A stretch of 64,000 nt of DNA from Parabacteroides sp. Marseille-P3160 (GTDB taxonomy: Bacteria; Bacteroidota; Bacteroidia; Bacteroidales; Tannerellaceae): assembly GCF_900162725.1 (NCBI RefSeq), contig NZ_LT799418.1, positions 1,392,627-1,456,626 on the forward strand. The letters are read 5' to 3'. The notes below the pieces were generated by a model. The model was not told the origin of the DNA, did not search any database, and saw only the letters and a program-made list of their open reading frames with translations. The translations under genes were made by a program, and so were the position numbers. Each line of letters begins with the position of its first letter. Position 1 is the first letter of the stretch. Shown one piece after another: positions 25,354 through 34,572 of this stretch.

Positions 25354-26123
25354 AAATATTGATTTTGGGCGCCGGAAAGATGGGATCTTTCTTTACGGAC
25401 TTGCTGAGTTTTGAGCATGAAGTGGCTGTTTTGGATAAAGATCCTTTGCGTATGCGGTTTATCTATCACGCCGTCCGGATGGAGACTGCCGATGAAGTGA
25501 AAGACTTTGCGCCGGACCTGGTGATCAATTGCGTCACTCTCAATTATACCATCGACGCTTTTAATGAAGTGCTTCCCTTTCTGCCACCTAACTGCATCAT
25601 TTCGGATATCGCTTCGGTGAAGAACAACCTGCAGGATTTTTATAAAGCGTCCGGATTTCCTTTTGTGTCTACCCATCCGATGTTCGGCCCGACTTTTGCC
25701 AACCTGGGGAACCTTCAGAAGGAAAATACGATCATCATCTCGGAAGGGGATCATCTGGGAAAGATCTTTTTCAAGGATCTTTACGCCAAGCTTCATCTCA
25801 ACATTTTCGAGTATACGTTTGAAGAGCATGACCGCGTGGTTGCTTATTCCCTGGGGATACCCTTCGCGTCGACGCTTGTCTTTGCCGCTACAATGATTCA
25901 TCAGGATGCGCCGGGAACTACCTTCAAACGGCACATGAAGATTGCCAACGGCCTGCTCTCGGAAGATGATTACCTTCTGACAGAGATACTTTTCAATCCC
26001 CGGACTCCCAAACAGATCGAACGGATTCAAAACGAATTGACCCTTTTGCAGGAGATCATAAAGAAGAAAGATACGGTGGCAATGAAAGAATATCTGACCA
26101 AGGTTCGGAAGAATATTGAATGA
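25350..26123 (+). CDS. tyrA: Prephenate dehydrogenase
   Basis: This 257-residue protein has an N-terminal NAD-binding motif (ILGAGKMGSFFTDLL) and the prephenate dehydrogenase signatures ISDIASVKNNL and FVSTHPMFGPTFANL. It oxidatively decarboxylates prephenate to 4-hydroxyphenylpyruvate. It is short and lacks a C-terminal ACT domain, so feedback control may rest on the other enzymes of the operon and on attenuation. Last gene of the four-gene aromatic operon; it starts inside the stop of the DAHP synthase gene (ATGA). Confidence 0.93.
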   Translation: MKILILGAGKMGSFFTDLLSFEHEVAVLDKDPLRMRFIYHAVRMETADEVKDFAPDLVINCVTLNYTIDAFNEVLPFLPPNCIISDIASVKNNLQDFYKASGFPFVSTHPMFGPTFANLGNLQKENTIIISEGDHLGKIFFKDLYAKLHLNIFEYTFEEHDRVVAYSLGIPFASTLVFAATMIHQDAPGTTFKRHMKIANGLLSEDDYLLTEILFNPRTPKQIERIQNELTLLQEIIKKKDTVAMKEYLTKVRKNIE

Positions 26124-26130
26124 CAAAAAA

Positions 26131-26166
26131 AAGAGGAGCGTTTCTGAAAAGAAATTCTCCTTTTTT
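26131..26166 (+). terminator. Terminator after the aromatic operon
   Basis: GAGGAG pairs with the downstream CTCC across an internal loop containing a second small stem (TTTC/GAAA), and six Ts follow. It lies 8-43 bp after the tyrA stop. Confidence 0.65.
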
Positions 26167-26232
26167 AATTCTGTTTTCTATCCGGAATATTTACTATTTT
26201 TACCGAAATTCATCAACTTAAAAAGAAGCGCT

Positions 26233-27243
26233 ATGCCAACAACTAAAGAACGGTATTGGAAATATTCCCTGATCATTCTGATCTTGTTTTTCGGACTGAC
26301 AATTTTTTTCGAATTATGGTCTTTCTTCAACGGTTTATTGGGAGCTTTCACAATCTACACACTGGTACGCGGGCAGATGGCTTGGTTGCAGACGAAGATG
26401 AAAGCTCCGTTGGCAGCGATTTTGATCCTCTTGGAAGTCATCTTGTGCCTTTTGGTTCCGACCTTCCTTTTCTTTTGGGCTGCGATGGGGAAGATACAGC
26501 ATATCAATCTGGATTTGACTCCCATGATTCAGATGTGCCAGAGCATTATCGCGACCGTTCAGGATCGAACCGGCTATAATATCTTAAGTACGGATAATTT
26601 AACGACTATTACAGGAGTTGCGTCAAGAGCCATACAGTTTCTGATCGGACAAATCAGCGGCATCGTCATCAATTCGATCGTGCTTATCTTCCTGCTTTAT
26701 TTTATGTTGATCAGTAATAGACGGATGGAAGATTACCTATACGACCTTTTACCCTTCAATGATGAAAATAAGAAGAGTGTGATGAATGAAGTTAAAATGA
26801 TGGTGCGTTCGAATGCAATCGGCATCCCTTTGTTGGCCGTGATACAGGGAGGCATTGCCGTTATTGGTTATCTGATCTTTGGAGTACCGAGTCCTTTCCT
26901 TTTCGGATTTCTGACCTGCTTTGCCACCATTATCCCATTGGTCGGCACCGGCTTGGTTTGGTTTCCCATTTGCGTCTATTTCGCAATTGTCGGAAATTGG
27001 TTCGGGGCGATTGGACTGGCTGCCTATTCGCTTATCATCCTTACGAATGTAGACAATGTGATCCGGCTGGTCATTCAGAAGAGACTGGCCGATATCCACC
27101 CCCTGATTACTGTTTTCGGAGTGATCTTGGGGCTTTCGCTTTTCGGCTTCTGGGGAATTATATTCGGTCCGTTGTTTCTGTCGATGTTTTTCCTCCTGAT
27201 CGGTATTTTCAAAAAAGAATACCTCGATACGCCCGGGTCCTGA
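26233..27243 (+). CDS. AI-2E family (TerF/YdiK-like) membrane protein
   Basis: This is 336 residues from the ATG at 26233 (MPTTKERYWKYS); the upstream extension overlaps the terminator. About eight hydrophobic helices are seen, and the conserved region NAIGIPLLAVIQGGIAVIGY...PLVGTGLVW and ITVFGVILGLSLFGFWGIIFGP is characteristic of the AI-2E transporter family. Members export small molecules or exchange Na+/H+; the substrate here is unknown. A second, broken copy of its last 20 codons lies at 30267-30389, about 3 kb away. Confidence 0.88.
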   Translation: MPTTKERYWKYSLIILILFFGLTIFFELWSFFNGLLGAFTIYTLVRGQMAWLQTKMKAPLAAILILLEVILCLLVPTFLFFWAAMGKIQHINLDLTPMIQMCQSIIATVQDRTGYNILSTDNLTTITGVASRAIQFLIGQISGIVINSIVLIFLLYFMLISNRRMEDYLYDLLPFNDENKKSVMNEVKMMVRSNAIGIPLLAVIQGGIAVIGYLIFGVPSPFLFGFLTCFATIIPLVGTGLVWFPICVYFAIVGNWFGAIGLAAYSLIILTNVDNVIRLVIQKRLADIHPLITVFGVILGLSLFGFWGIIFGPLFLSMFFLLIGIFKKEYLDTPGS

Positions 27244-27257
27244 TGGCGGAATAGCTT

Positions 27258-28601
27258 TTATGGAGTCGAATGCCGCCCCTTTGCATTTAAGTTTATGATC
27301 GTTTTATAATCTGTTAAGTTCAGTGCATGGTTTATTTTGTAGACAATATCCGGATGAATATATCCGTCTTTGATAAGAGGAGAAATGAATTCTGCTTTGG
27401 TGGTAGGAATCTGATATTTGATTCCTGAATTTGGCAAGTTACCGAAAATAATATTTCCACAAATAGGATATCGTTGCCCTGCCGTTTCTCCTACTAATAA
27501 GGCGGAACTGGATTGTCGCGCGTATAAGCAGAAGTCTGCCGCTGCAGAAAAAGTCTGATTGCCCATTCGTATAAAAACATCTCCTGGGTAGTAATCCTTT
27601 TTAGAGAAAAATAGCTGTTTATGGTTTGAGAAACCATCCTTTATCATTGGGAGACCGTATGTCTTAACCCATTCGTCATCCGGGAGGCCGGAGTTACAGA
27701 ATCTTTCTACTCCTTCTTTTTTGCCAGAGATGTTAACGGCGACACTCAATGTGTTCTTGATTAATCGATTGAGTAGGATTGTGCCGTTTTCTCCGTTTCC
27801 TCCGCCATTCACTGTCACATCAATAAACAGGGCTTTTATTTTCTGTTTGGTCAGTTCTTTGAAAAAGGAATCTATAAATTGAACGAAATCATTTTTCTCC
27901 TTTTCCTTAAGGAACCAACATGTATTGTAATAGAGGACAGCAATCGAGTGTTTGGGGTAGAATGTGGAAGCATAAGGCTTCATGTAGTTGGAGTCTTTTT
28001 TTACTGAAGTGGAATCATCAGAAAAAGAGGCCGGGATAGAAACCGGATATACCCTTTCCCCTTTTTTAAGCGTACATTCATAGCTATACGGTTCGGCTAT
28101 AGGTTGGCGTATCATCCTGTTTAGTAATAAGTTTTTCCTTTCATTCCGGATTTCAGGCAGAAACTCCCATGAAACCATGGAATCAATGCTCAGAGCTAAA
28201 GCGGAAGCTGATTTGTTTTGAATGGACAAGATCCTATCTTCTTCCAGGATCATTTGATCGCCTTCAAATCTGACTGCCGGAAAATGGTATGAGCCAATCA
28301 TCGGGGATATATGAAAACCAGTGTGTCCATCCAAGAATTTGGATGTCTTTAAAAGCTGAATCTTAAATTCATACAAGGACATAGGACTCGAGCAGGATTC
28401 TGTCATTCGGGATTCCAGAGAGACGAAAGTTGCAGAGTCATATCTTTCATAGAGGTCCGGATGGATATTCCTGATTTCACGGAAAAATAGATGTATATCT
28501 TCTTGCATTTCTTCCGGTCTTAAAATGTCCAGTTCGTCCCTGCTCTCCGTATGATTGCAACCTATACAAAAGAGCAATAGAATTAAGAGCTCTTTTTTCA
28601 T
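27258..28601 (-). CDS. S41-like peptidase-fold lipoprotein
   Basis: This 447-residue protein has a lipoprotein signal peptide (LILLLFCIGC, lipid at C15). The N-terminal part (about 25-110, with MQEDIHLFFREIRNIHPDLYERYD and FLDGHTG) and C-terminal part (DVTVNGGGNGENG, GNQTFSAAADF with the presumed nucleophilic Ser, VGETAGQRYPICG) match tail-specific-protease (S41) folds seen in Bacteroidetes surface or periplasmic proteins. A clear catalytic Lys is not assigned. It is convergent with the AI-2E gene and is followed upstream by a damaged paralogue. Confidence 0.75.
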   Translation of the reverse strand: MKKELLILLLFCIGCNHTESRDELDILRPEEMQEDIHLFFREIRNIHPDLYERYDSATFVSLESRMTESCSSPMSLYEFKIQLLKTSKFLDGHTGFHISPMIGSYHFPAVRFEGDQMILEEDRILSIQNKSASALALSIDSMVSWEFLPEIRNERKNLLLNRMIRQPIAEPYSYECTLKKGERVYPVSIPASFSDDSTSVKKDSNYMKPYASTFYPKHSIAVLYYNTCWFLKEKEKNDFVQFIDSFFKELTKQKIKALFIDVTVNGGGNGENGTILLNRLIKNTLSVAVNISGKKEGVERFCNSGLPDDEWVKTYGLPMIKDGFSNHKQLFFSKKDYYPGDVFIRMGNQTFSAAADFCLYARQSSSALLVGETAGQRYPICGNIIFGNLPNSGIKYQIPTTKAEFISPLIKDGYIHPDIVYKINHALNLTDYKTIINLNAKGRHSTP

Positions 28602-28721
28602 TTAATTATTTTGATCTATATTGTTCTATTATTAGCGATTAATAGTCGGTCGAAAATTTTTCTCCTAAATATTTACAATTGACTTTTATCGCAAAATTTA
28701 CTAAAGCAATTTTGCCGATAT

Positions 28722-30055
28722 CTACAGATTCCGTTCCCTACTTATTTCAATGATTTTTTTATAATCGTCGATGTCTAATAACCGATCTAAGGGATAAGGG
28801 ATATCAGGAAGTAAAAAGCCCTCTTTATTAGGCAAAACGGGTCCAGTCCAGTCGTATGTGGTCGGATAGTAAAAAGTAATGCCGGAAGCCGGCAATCGAT
28901 CGCTTACCTGATTTCCGCAAAAAGGACTACGTTGTCCGGGTTCTTCACCCACCAACAGGCCTATACTTCCTCTTTTTGAAGTTTCGCAGAAGTCATATCC
29001 GGCTGAATATGTATTTTCACCCATAATAATAAAAATCTTTCCTTTAAATCCTGTATTCTTACTCGGGTTATTGTATCTTCGTTCGATCTTTCCTTTTTTT
29101 ATCAAGGGAATAATTATATTCTTAACCCATGGATCTTTTTTCTCAAAAGCTTTTCTGGAGAGTTTCGATCCTTTTTCCTTGCCGACAGCTTTCATTGTGG
29201 TTTCATAATAATCGTCATACAATTTTAAAGCCCCCTCTTTTTTAGCAACAACATTCATGTGAACTTTGTAAGAATCCGCTCTTAAATAGTGATAGAAAGA
29301 TTGGTGCGCCAGATCACTTCCTCCTTTATTTTGAGAGACATCAATGAAGAGATACTTTATTCCCTGCTGCTCGACTTGTTGAAAAAAAACTTCGGCAAAA
29401 CGGTCAAATTGGTTTTTCAAAGCGTCATTCCCGGAAATATTACTATTGTTATAATACAGCAATGCAATCGAATCCTTCGGGAAATAATCATAACTTAAGT
29501 AAGACTCCGTGTATCGCTTGGCAGATAAATGGTTATAAGCACGGTTCCATGTCTGGTAATCAACAGAAGCGATAATGGAGTCTGTGTTATTTTCGCTCCC
29601 TTTCTTTCGGAGTACGAATTTAAATGGGGAAGATATCTTGTAAATATGGTGCAGTAAAGGAGATAAATATTCATTCATTTTCTTTTGTCTGTTTTTAGGG
29701 TGAGCCTCCCAACTTACCAATAAATCAAGTTCTTTGAATATCTCCGGGGCGGGGATGCCATTTATGGAACATAGGGTATCTTCATTCAACAGGATTTGAT
29801 TGTCCGGGAGCCGTACCTGGGGGAAGTATTGCAGATTTTTCCCACTGTCCGAAAAGAAGGAGGGGAAATTAATCCCAGTATGCCCATCCATATACTTTTT
29901 AATTTTCATAGCGGTATAATTTAGTCTGTTTGTCTCAAAATAGTAGTCGATATCTTCCTGCATCTGTTTGACAGTCAGCGTATCATTGCTGATAGTGTGA
30001 TGCTGTGGGTGTTTAAAATAATAAATAGAACGAATATATGGTTTAAGGTTCGCAT
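28722..30055 (-). pseudogene. Damaged paralogue of the S41-like lipoprotein
   Basis: The intact frame runs from an ATG at 29963 (MQEDIDYYFE) to 28722, 413 residues. It aligns with the neighbouring S41-like gene (DGHTG, DVSQNKGGSD, ENTYSAGYDF, GEEPGQRSPFCG). A secretion signal is found only in another frame, starting at 30055 (MRTLNHIFVLFIILN), and runs into a stop after 26 codons, so a one-base indel near 29990-30030 separates signal and body. About 38 residues present in the paralogue between MQEDI and DGHTG are also missing. If translated from 29963 the product would be cytosolic and probably inactive. Confidence 0.6.
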
Positions 30056-30266
30056 AATTTTAGATTTACAAAAGCCCTTAATGTGTTTCTTTCAGATACT
30101 TTTCTGCATTGTAAACAGCCATTAACACCGTTATGGAAGGATGTTTGTTCATAATAGTCCGTTAACGATATTGCTCATAATGTGCTACGAATGTATTAAA
30201 AAGTTTTGTGATATTTTTCCTATTTCAAGCATTCCTGCCGATGGAATTTGAATAATATGATTGTCA

Positions 30267-30389
30267 ATGTTTTTTCTGCTTATTGAAATTTTCAAGAAAG
30301 AATATCTGGATATGCCAGGTCCTGAGGGTTATCAGGCCGAATCGTTAAGAAGGCTGCACCAGGGCAATTCGTTTCGCCTTAGCTTGTAG
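30267..30389 (+). pseudogene. Remnant of an AI-2E family gene (C-terminal end only)
   Basis: Frame ATG 30267 to TAG 30387 encodes MFFLLIEIFKKEYLDMPGP, which matches the C-terminus of the AI-2E protein ending at 27243 (MFFLLIGIFKKEYLDTPGS) at 16 of 19 positions. The nucleotide copies differ at many third positions, so this is an old duplication or the tail of a lost paralogue. The surrounding gap 30056-30487 otherwise holds only the promoter of the next gene. Confidence 0.7.
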
Positions 30390-30428
30390 CAGAAGAGAGC
30401 TACCTTTTTTCAAATAGGCGCATTTTGT

Positions 30429-30460
30429 TTTGCGTACGAAATAGAATGTGCCTATATTTG
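30429..30460 (+). promoter_or_regulatory. Promoter of the DUF4143 ATPase gene
   Basis: TTTG at 30429-30432 and TATATTTG at 30453-30460 are separated by 20 bp, a full match to the Bacteroides -33/-7 arrangement. The ATG is at 30488. Confidence 0.65.
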
Positions 30461-30487
30461 TTCTGCCGACAGAATAAAACGTGTGCT

Positions 30488-31759
30488 ATGGATAAAAATA
30501 TACTGAAAACAGTGATAGCCGACAATCAAGCGGAGGTTCCCAAATATGAGGTGATTCCGAGAGATTTTACCTTTGAAGAGTTTGGAAATTATGTTTTTGT
30601 AGGTATCAGGAGAGCTGGGAAATCTTACTTGCTTTACCAACGGATGCAGCAGTTGCTTGCCCAAGGAATCGGCTGGGATGAGATGCTTTATATTAATTTT
30701 GAGGATGAACGTTTGGGCGGTATGACCGTCGGGGATTTGAATCTGTTGTTAGAGGTTCACCTGGAGTTGTATGGAAAAAAACCTATTTTATTCCTTGATG
30801 AAATACAGAATATTGCCGGATGGGAAAAATTTGCCCGCCGGATGGCCGACACGAAACACCGGGTTTATGTCACGGGTAGTAATGCGAAAATGCTAAGTCA
30901 GGATATTCAAACGACTCTCGGAGGTCGGTATATTACTGTTGATGTCTATCCGTATGACTTCAAGGAGTTTTTGACTGCAAATAATATGAATATCACCGGG
31001 AATACTTTACTATCCACGGAAGCCAAAGCGGGGATTTTAAGAAAGTTCAACGACTATTTCTATTTTGGCGGATTACCGGAGGGTGCGAAGCTTTTGGTCA
31101 AAAGGGATTATTTGACAAGTATTTATCAGAAAATCTATCTGGGAGATATAGTCACCCGTCATGCGGTGGAAAATACGTTTGCGTTACGTGTTCTATTCAA
31201 GAAACTGGCGGAAAGTGTTAAACAACCTATGTCCTTTACCCGGATTGCCAATGTCGTATCCTCTACCGGAGCAAAAATAGGAACAAACACTGTTATTAAT
31301 TATATAGAGTATGCCAAAGATGCCTGGCTTATAACTCCCGTACAAAATATAGCAAGCAAACTTGTTGATAAAGAAACAACTCCAAAATATTATTTTACCG
31401 ATAACGGAATACTTAACCTTTTTCTGCTTGAAGGAAACACATCCCTGTTAGAGAATTTAGTCGCGATTCATCTGTTACGTATCTATGGCCGTAATGATGC
31501 CGTTTATTTCTATAATAAAGGGATTGAGGTTGATTTTTATATTCCTGAAATATCTACCGCTATTCAGGTATGTTACACTCTTGACAAGAGTGAAGGTACG
31601 TTTGACAGGGAAGTAAATGCCCTTCTGAAAATATCTAATGTATTGGATTGTCGCAAATTATTAATTATCACACGGGATATGGAACAGACGCTTGAGTTTG
31701 ATAGCCAGGTTATTGAAGTTATCCCTGCGTGGAAATGGCTTTTGGGTACATTCGGCTAA
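30488..31759 (+). CDS. AAA-type ATPase with DUF4143
   Basis: This is 423 residues from the ATG at 30488 (MDKNILKTVIADNQ), placed 28 nt after the -7 box. Walker A is GIRRAGKSYLLYQ with K45, Walker B is ILFLDEIQNI, and TGSNAKMLS is the sensor-like motif of this family. DUF4143 occupies the C-terminal half (about 200-360), with a PD-(D/E)XK-like EVDFYIPE near the end. These ATPases are numerous in gut Bacteroidales and have no settled function; defence, toxin-antitoxin and chaperone roles have been proposed. Neighbours give no further clue. Confidence 0.85.
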   Translation: MDKNILKTVIADNQAEVPKYEVIPRDFTFEEFGNYVFVGIRRAGKSYLLYQRMQQLLAQGIGWDEMLYINFEDERLGGMTVGDLNLLLEVHLELYGKKPILFLDEIQNIAGWEKFARRMADTKHRVYVTGSNAKMLSQDIQTTLGGRYITVDVYPYDFKEFLTANNMNITGNTLLSTEAKAGILRKFNDYFYFGGLPEGAKLLVKRDYLTSIYQKIYLGDIVTRHAVENTFALRVLFKKLAESVKQPMSFTRIANVVSSTGAKIGTNTVINYIEYAKDAWLITPVQNIASKLVDKETTPKYYFTDNGILNLFLLEGNTSLLENLVAIHLLRIYGRNDAVYFYNKGIEVDFYIPEISTAIQVCYTLDKSEGTFDREVNALLKISNVLDCRKLLIITRDMEQTLEFDSQVIEVIPAWKWLLGTFG

Positions 31760-31845
31760 CTTGTTCATCATAGGCATCCCGATGATATACGCTACAATTT
31801 ATGAAGGTAATCATAAAAGTAGAAATAGATAGCTGTATGATATTT

Positions 31846-33033
31846 TTATTCCTGGATCTTTGTTATTTTATAATCCCTTTTTCGAAGGTAGGACCTTAGG
31901 AAAAGGAGGCTGAAGAGAAAGGAAAAGAAAGCAATGGCGGCTCCGGCTATTCCTATATCAGCGATGTTGGCATGAGTGCTGACCAGTCCTCCGACTAAAG
32001 CTCCCGAGCCGATCCCTACATTGTAAATCCCCGAATAGATCGACATGGCAACGGCTGTGGCGTCCGGTGCCAACTGGATGACAACCAGCTGGAAAACCAG
32101 ATTGAACAGAGTGATGCTTATCCCCCAGAAAAGGCATAGGGCGATGAGACTGTAAGGATGAATGGCCGAAGGATAGAGCAGAAGCAATGCAATCGTGATA
32201 CAACCTATGGCTAAGACCATAAGGTTTGCTGGGTTTTTATCATTGTATTTGGAAAACAGCAAGCTGCCGCATATGCCGGCCAAACCGAATAACAATAGTA
32301 TCATCGTAATGTAGTCGCTGCTTAACCCGGCAACCTGGTGCATGAATGGTTCGATATAGCTGTAGCCTGTGAAATGGGCCGTAATCGTGATGGCTGTCAA
32401 AAGATATAGCCAGAGCAACGCCGGGCGTTTGAGCAAGCCGAGCAGACTTCGGATCGAGCCCGAGTTTTTACTGGGAAGCGGCGGCAGTAAATACATAAGT
32501 AATGCCATAACTACGGTTGCGGCCATGGCAATGATCAGAAAAGTCATCCTCCAACCCGCATGCAGCCCTATCATCCGTCCTAAGGGTAGGCCTAATACCA
32601 TTGCAATGGAGGTGCCTCCGGAGAGGACTCCCAATGCGATCGACTTGCTACCCCGTGGAGCGATACGAACGGCATAGGGGGAGGCTACCGACCAGAAAAC
32701 GGAATGGGCGCAGGCTACTCCGATTCGTGAAATCATTAAGATACTGAAACTCGTGGCAAAATAAGACAACACATGGCTCCCGATGAAAAGGATGAATAAG
32801 ATCCCTAATAATTTGCGCCCTTCCATCCGGGCACAAAGAAGCATGAGTGGTAGCGAGGCAATCGCTACCACCCATGCGTAGATGGTAATTAGTAAACCGG
32901 TTTGCGCCTCGCTTTTCTTGAAATCTGCCGCAATGTCGGTCAATAGCCCGATCGGAGCAAATTCCGTCGTATTGAAGACAAAGGCGGCGAAGGCCATGCC
33001 GATAACGGGGAGCCATTCTTTCAAAGATTTCAT
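31846..33033 (-). CDS. SotB/AraJ-like MFS efflux transporter
   Basis: This 395-residue protein has about 12 hydrophobic helices. FNTTEFAPIGLLTDIAADF in helix 1 and the helix 2-3 loop match the sugar efflux/DHA1 group (SotB, YdhP, AraJ). It probably exports a sugar or drug by proton antiport. The name SotB is by family likeness only. It lies upstream of, and on the same strand as, the aldo/keto reductase, about 227 bp away, so co-transcription is not obvious. Confidence 0.82.
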   Translation of the reverse strand: MKSLKEWLPVIGMAFAAFVFNTTEFAPIGLLTDIAADFKKSEAQTGLLITIYAWVVAIASLPLMLLCARMEGRKLLGILFILFIGSHVLSYFATSFSILMISRIGVACAHSVFWSVASPYAVRIAPRGSKSIALGVLSGGTSIAMVLGLPLGRMIGLHAGWRMTFLIIAMAATVVMALLMYLLPPLPSKNSGSIRSLLGLLKRPALLWLYLLTAITITAHFTGYSYIEPFMHQVAGLSSDYITMILLLFGLAGICGSLLFSKYNDKNPANLMVLAIGCITIALLLLYPSAIHPYSLIALCLFWGISITLFNLVFQLVVIQLAPDATAVAMSIYSGIYNVGIGSGALVGGLVSTHANIADIGIAGAAIAFFSFLFSLLFLRSYLRKRDYKITKIQE

Positions 33034-33260
33034 CTTTCTTCTTTTAGTTAAATAACTGTTTATATTTTAGTCAATGAAGCATTTTGAGCCAAAACGGCAT
33101 CTTTCTTACCAAGAATTTTATCATTTAGCCCGCTAAACTCAAAAATTTCGGCGGCGAAATCTGCTCGTTTTTCTTCTCGAAATCAGTTCTTGAAAAATTT
33201 AAACAGTTACTAAGCTTTCCGTTCGGAATAGAAATGTTATTGTTCATTCGTTGCCGTTAA

Positions 33261-34214
33261 TTATTTGCTTGCCTTGTCCAATAACGCCAGATCTTCCTTA
33301 TCCAAAACCAGTCCGGGAGCGGCAAAGAGAGTCTTTAACTGACTTTTACTGGTTGCGCTGACGATGGGAGCAGCCACATGCGGTTGGGCCAATAACCAGG
33401 CCAGTGCTACGGTTGCCGGTTGGCTGCCGTGTTTCCCGGAGACTTCGTCTAAGGCTTTTAAAACATTCAATCCCTTTTCATTCAGGTATTTTCCAACTGC
33501 TTCACCACGTACGCTTTTCGCCAGATCCGCTTGCGAACGGTATTTCCCGGAAAGGAACCCGGAAGCCAGCGACCAGTAGGTGAGCACGCTTAATCCATAC
33601 TTCGCTACGATTGGCGCATATTCTGCTTCGTAGTGGGTGCGTTCCACGAGATTATAATGTGGTTGGAGCGTCTGGTAAGCGGGCAATCCCGTTTTTTTTG
33701 CCAATTCGAGCGACTCAACCAGCCGGGCGGGCGAAACATTCGATGCACCGATATAACGTACCTTACCGGCCTTGATAATCTCATCATAGGCGGAAAGCGT
33801 TTCTTCCACCGGTGTGACGCCATCGTCGAAATGAGTATAATACAGGTCGATCGTATCCGTCTGCAATCGTTTCAGCGATTCGTCGATCGATTTCAAAATG
33901 TGTTTTTTGCTGCTGTCCACGCCGTGCTCGCGGTTCTGTGAACCGACCTTGGTCGCGATGATGATCCGGTCGCGATTTCCCCGGCTTTTCATCCATTTGC
34001 CGATGATCGCTTCCGACTCGCCTCCGATATTCCCATCCACCCACCAGGAATAGGTGTCGGCCGTATCGATGAAATTAAATCCGGCTTCCGTAAAAGTGTC
34101 CAATATTTCGAACGACTGTTTTTCGTCCAATGTCCATCCGAAGACATTTCCCCCGAAGTTGATGCGTGCAACTTCCAAACCTGTTTTACCTAATCGAATC
34201 TTTTTCATATCCAT
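33261..34214 (-). CDS. Aldo/keto reductase
   Basis: This 317-residue (beta/alpha)8 NADPH-dependent oxidoreductase starts MDMKKIRLGKTGLEVARINFGG. NFIDTADTYS contains the catalytic Asp and Tyr, ATKVG the Lys, and LYYTHFDDGVTPVEETL matches the YgdS/YghZ-like branch where the His position is variable. Such enzymes reduce aldehydes and methylglyoxal-like carbonyls. A minus-strand -7 box TAATTTTG lies at 34243-34250. The natural substrate is unknown. Confidence 0.9.
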   Translation of the reverse strand: MDMKKIRLGKTGLEVARINFGGNVFGWTLDEKQSFEILDTFTEAGFNFIDTADTYSWWVDGNIGGESEAIIGKWMKSRGNRDRIIIATKVGSQNREHGVDSSKKHILKSIDESLKRLQTDTIDLYYTHFDDGVTPVEETLSAYDEIIKAGKVRYIGASNVSPARLVESLELAKKTGLPAYQTLQPHYNLVERTHYEAEYAPIVAKYGLSVLTYWSLASGFLSGKYRSQADLAKSVRGEAVGKYLNEKGLNVLKALDEVSGKHGSQPATVALAWLLAQPHVAAPIVSATSKSQLKTLFAAPGLVLDKEDLALLDKASK

Positions 34215-34572
34215 CCTTAATTTAAAACCTGTATGTAAAGTTCAAAATTAAAATGAAAACAAGGGTGATCTTGAATTTTTTTTATGCTTTTTTTAGTTTC
34301 CGGAATTCAATGATTTCAACCTGCCGCTTGATTCCCTCCTCATTGAAATTACGCTGAATAATCGAGTATACTTCTATGTAACCATCCAGTGCACTCAATT
34401 TTTGTTCACTCAAAGACAAAAAAAATTGAGATGAAAATAAAATGTAATCAAATAAAATAAAAATAAAATGCCCCCTTGACTATGATGTAAGTTGTTTTTT
34501 GTGGTTTTTTGTGACCTTTATTTCATACTTTTGCTCGAATTTTAAGCAAAAGTGTATAAAAACGTTGTTGTA
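34215..34572. promoter_or_regulatory. Divergent intergenic region with promoter and 5'-UTR hairpin of the POT gene
   Basis: This AT-rich 358-bp gap lies between two divergent genes. On the plus strand TACTTTTG (34526-34533) is a full -7 match. Overlapping it is a perfect 9-bp inverted repeat, ACTTTTGCT (34527-34535) with AGCAAAAGT (34545-34553), just before the start at 34573. The repeat could be an operator over the -7 box or a hairpin at the 5' end of the message. No gene is seen in the gap. Confidence 0.5.

Noticed and set aside
25320-26126. Minus-strand 268-codon frame opposite tyrA
   Set aside because: It is a mirror of tyrA codon pattern without recognisable protein features.
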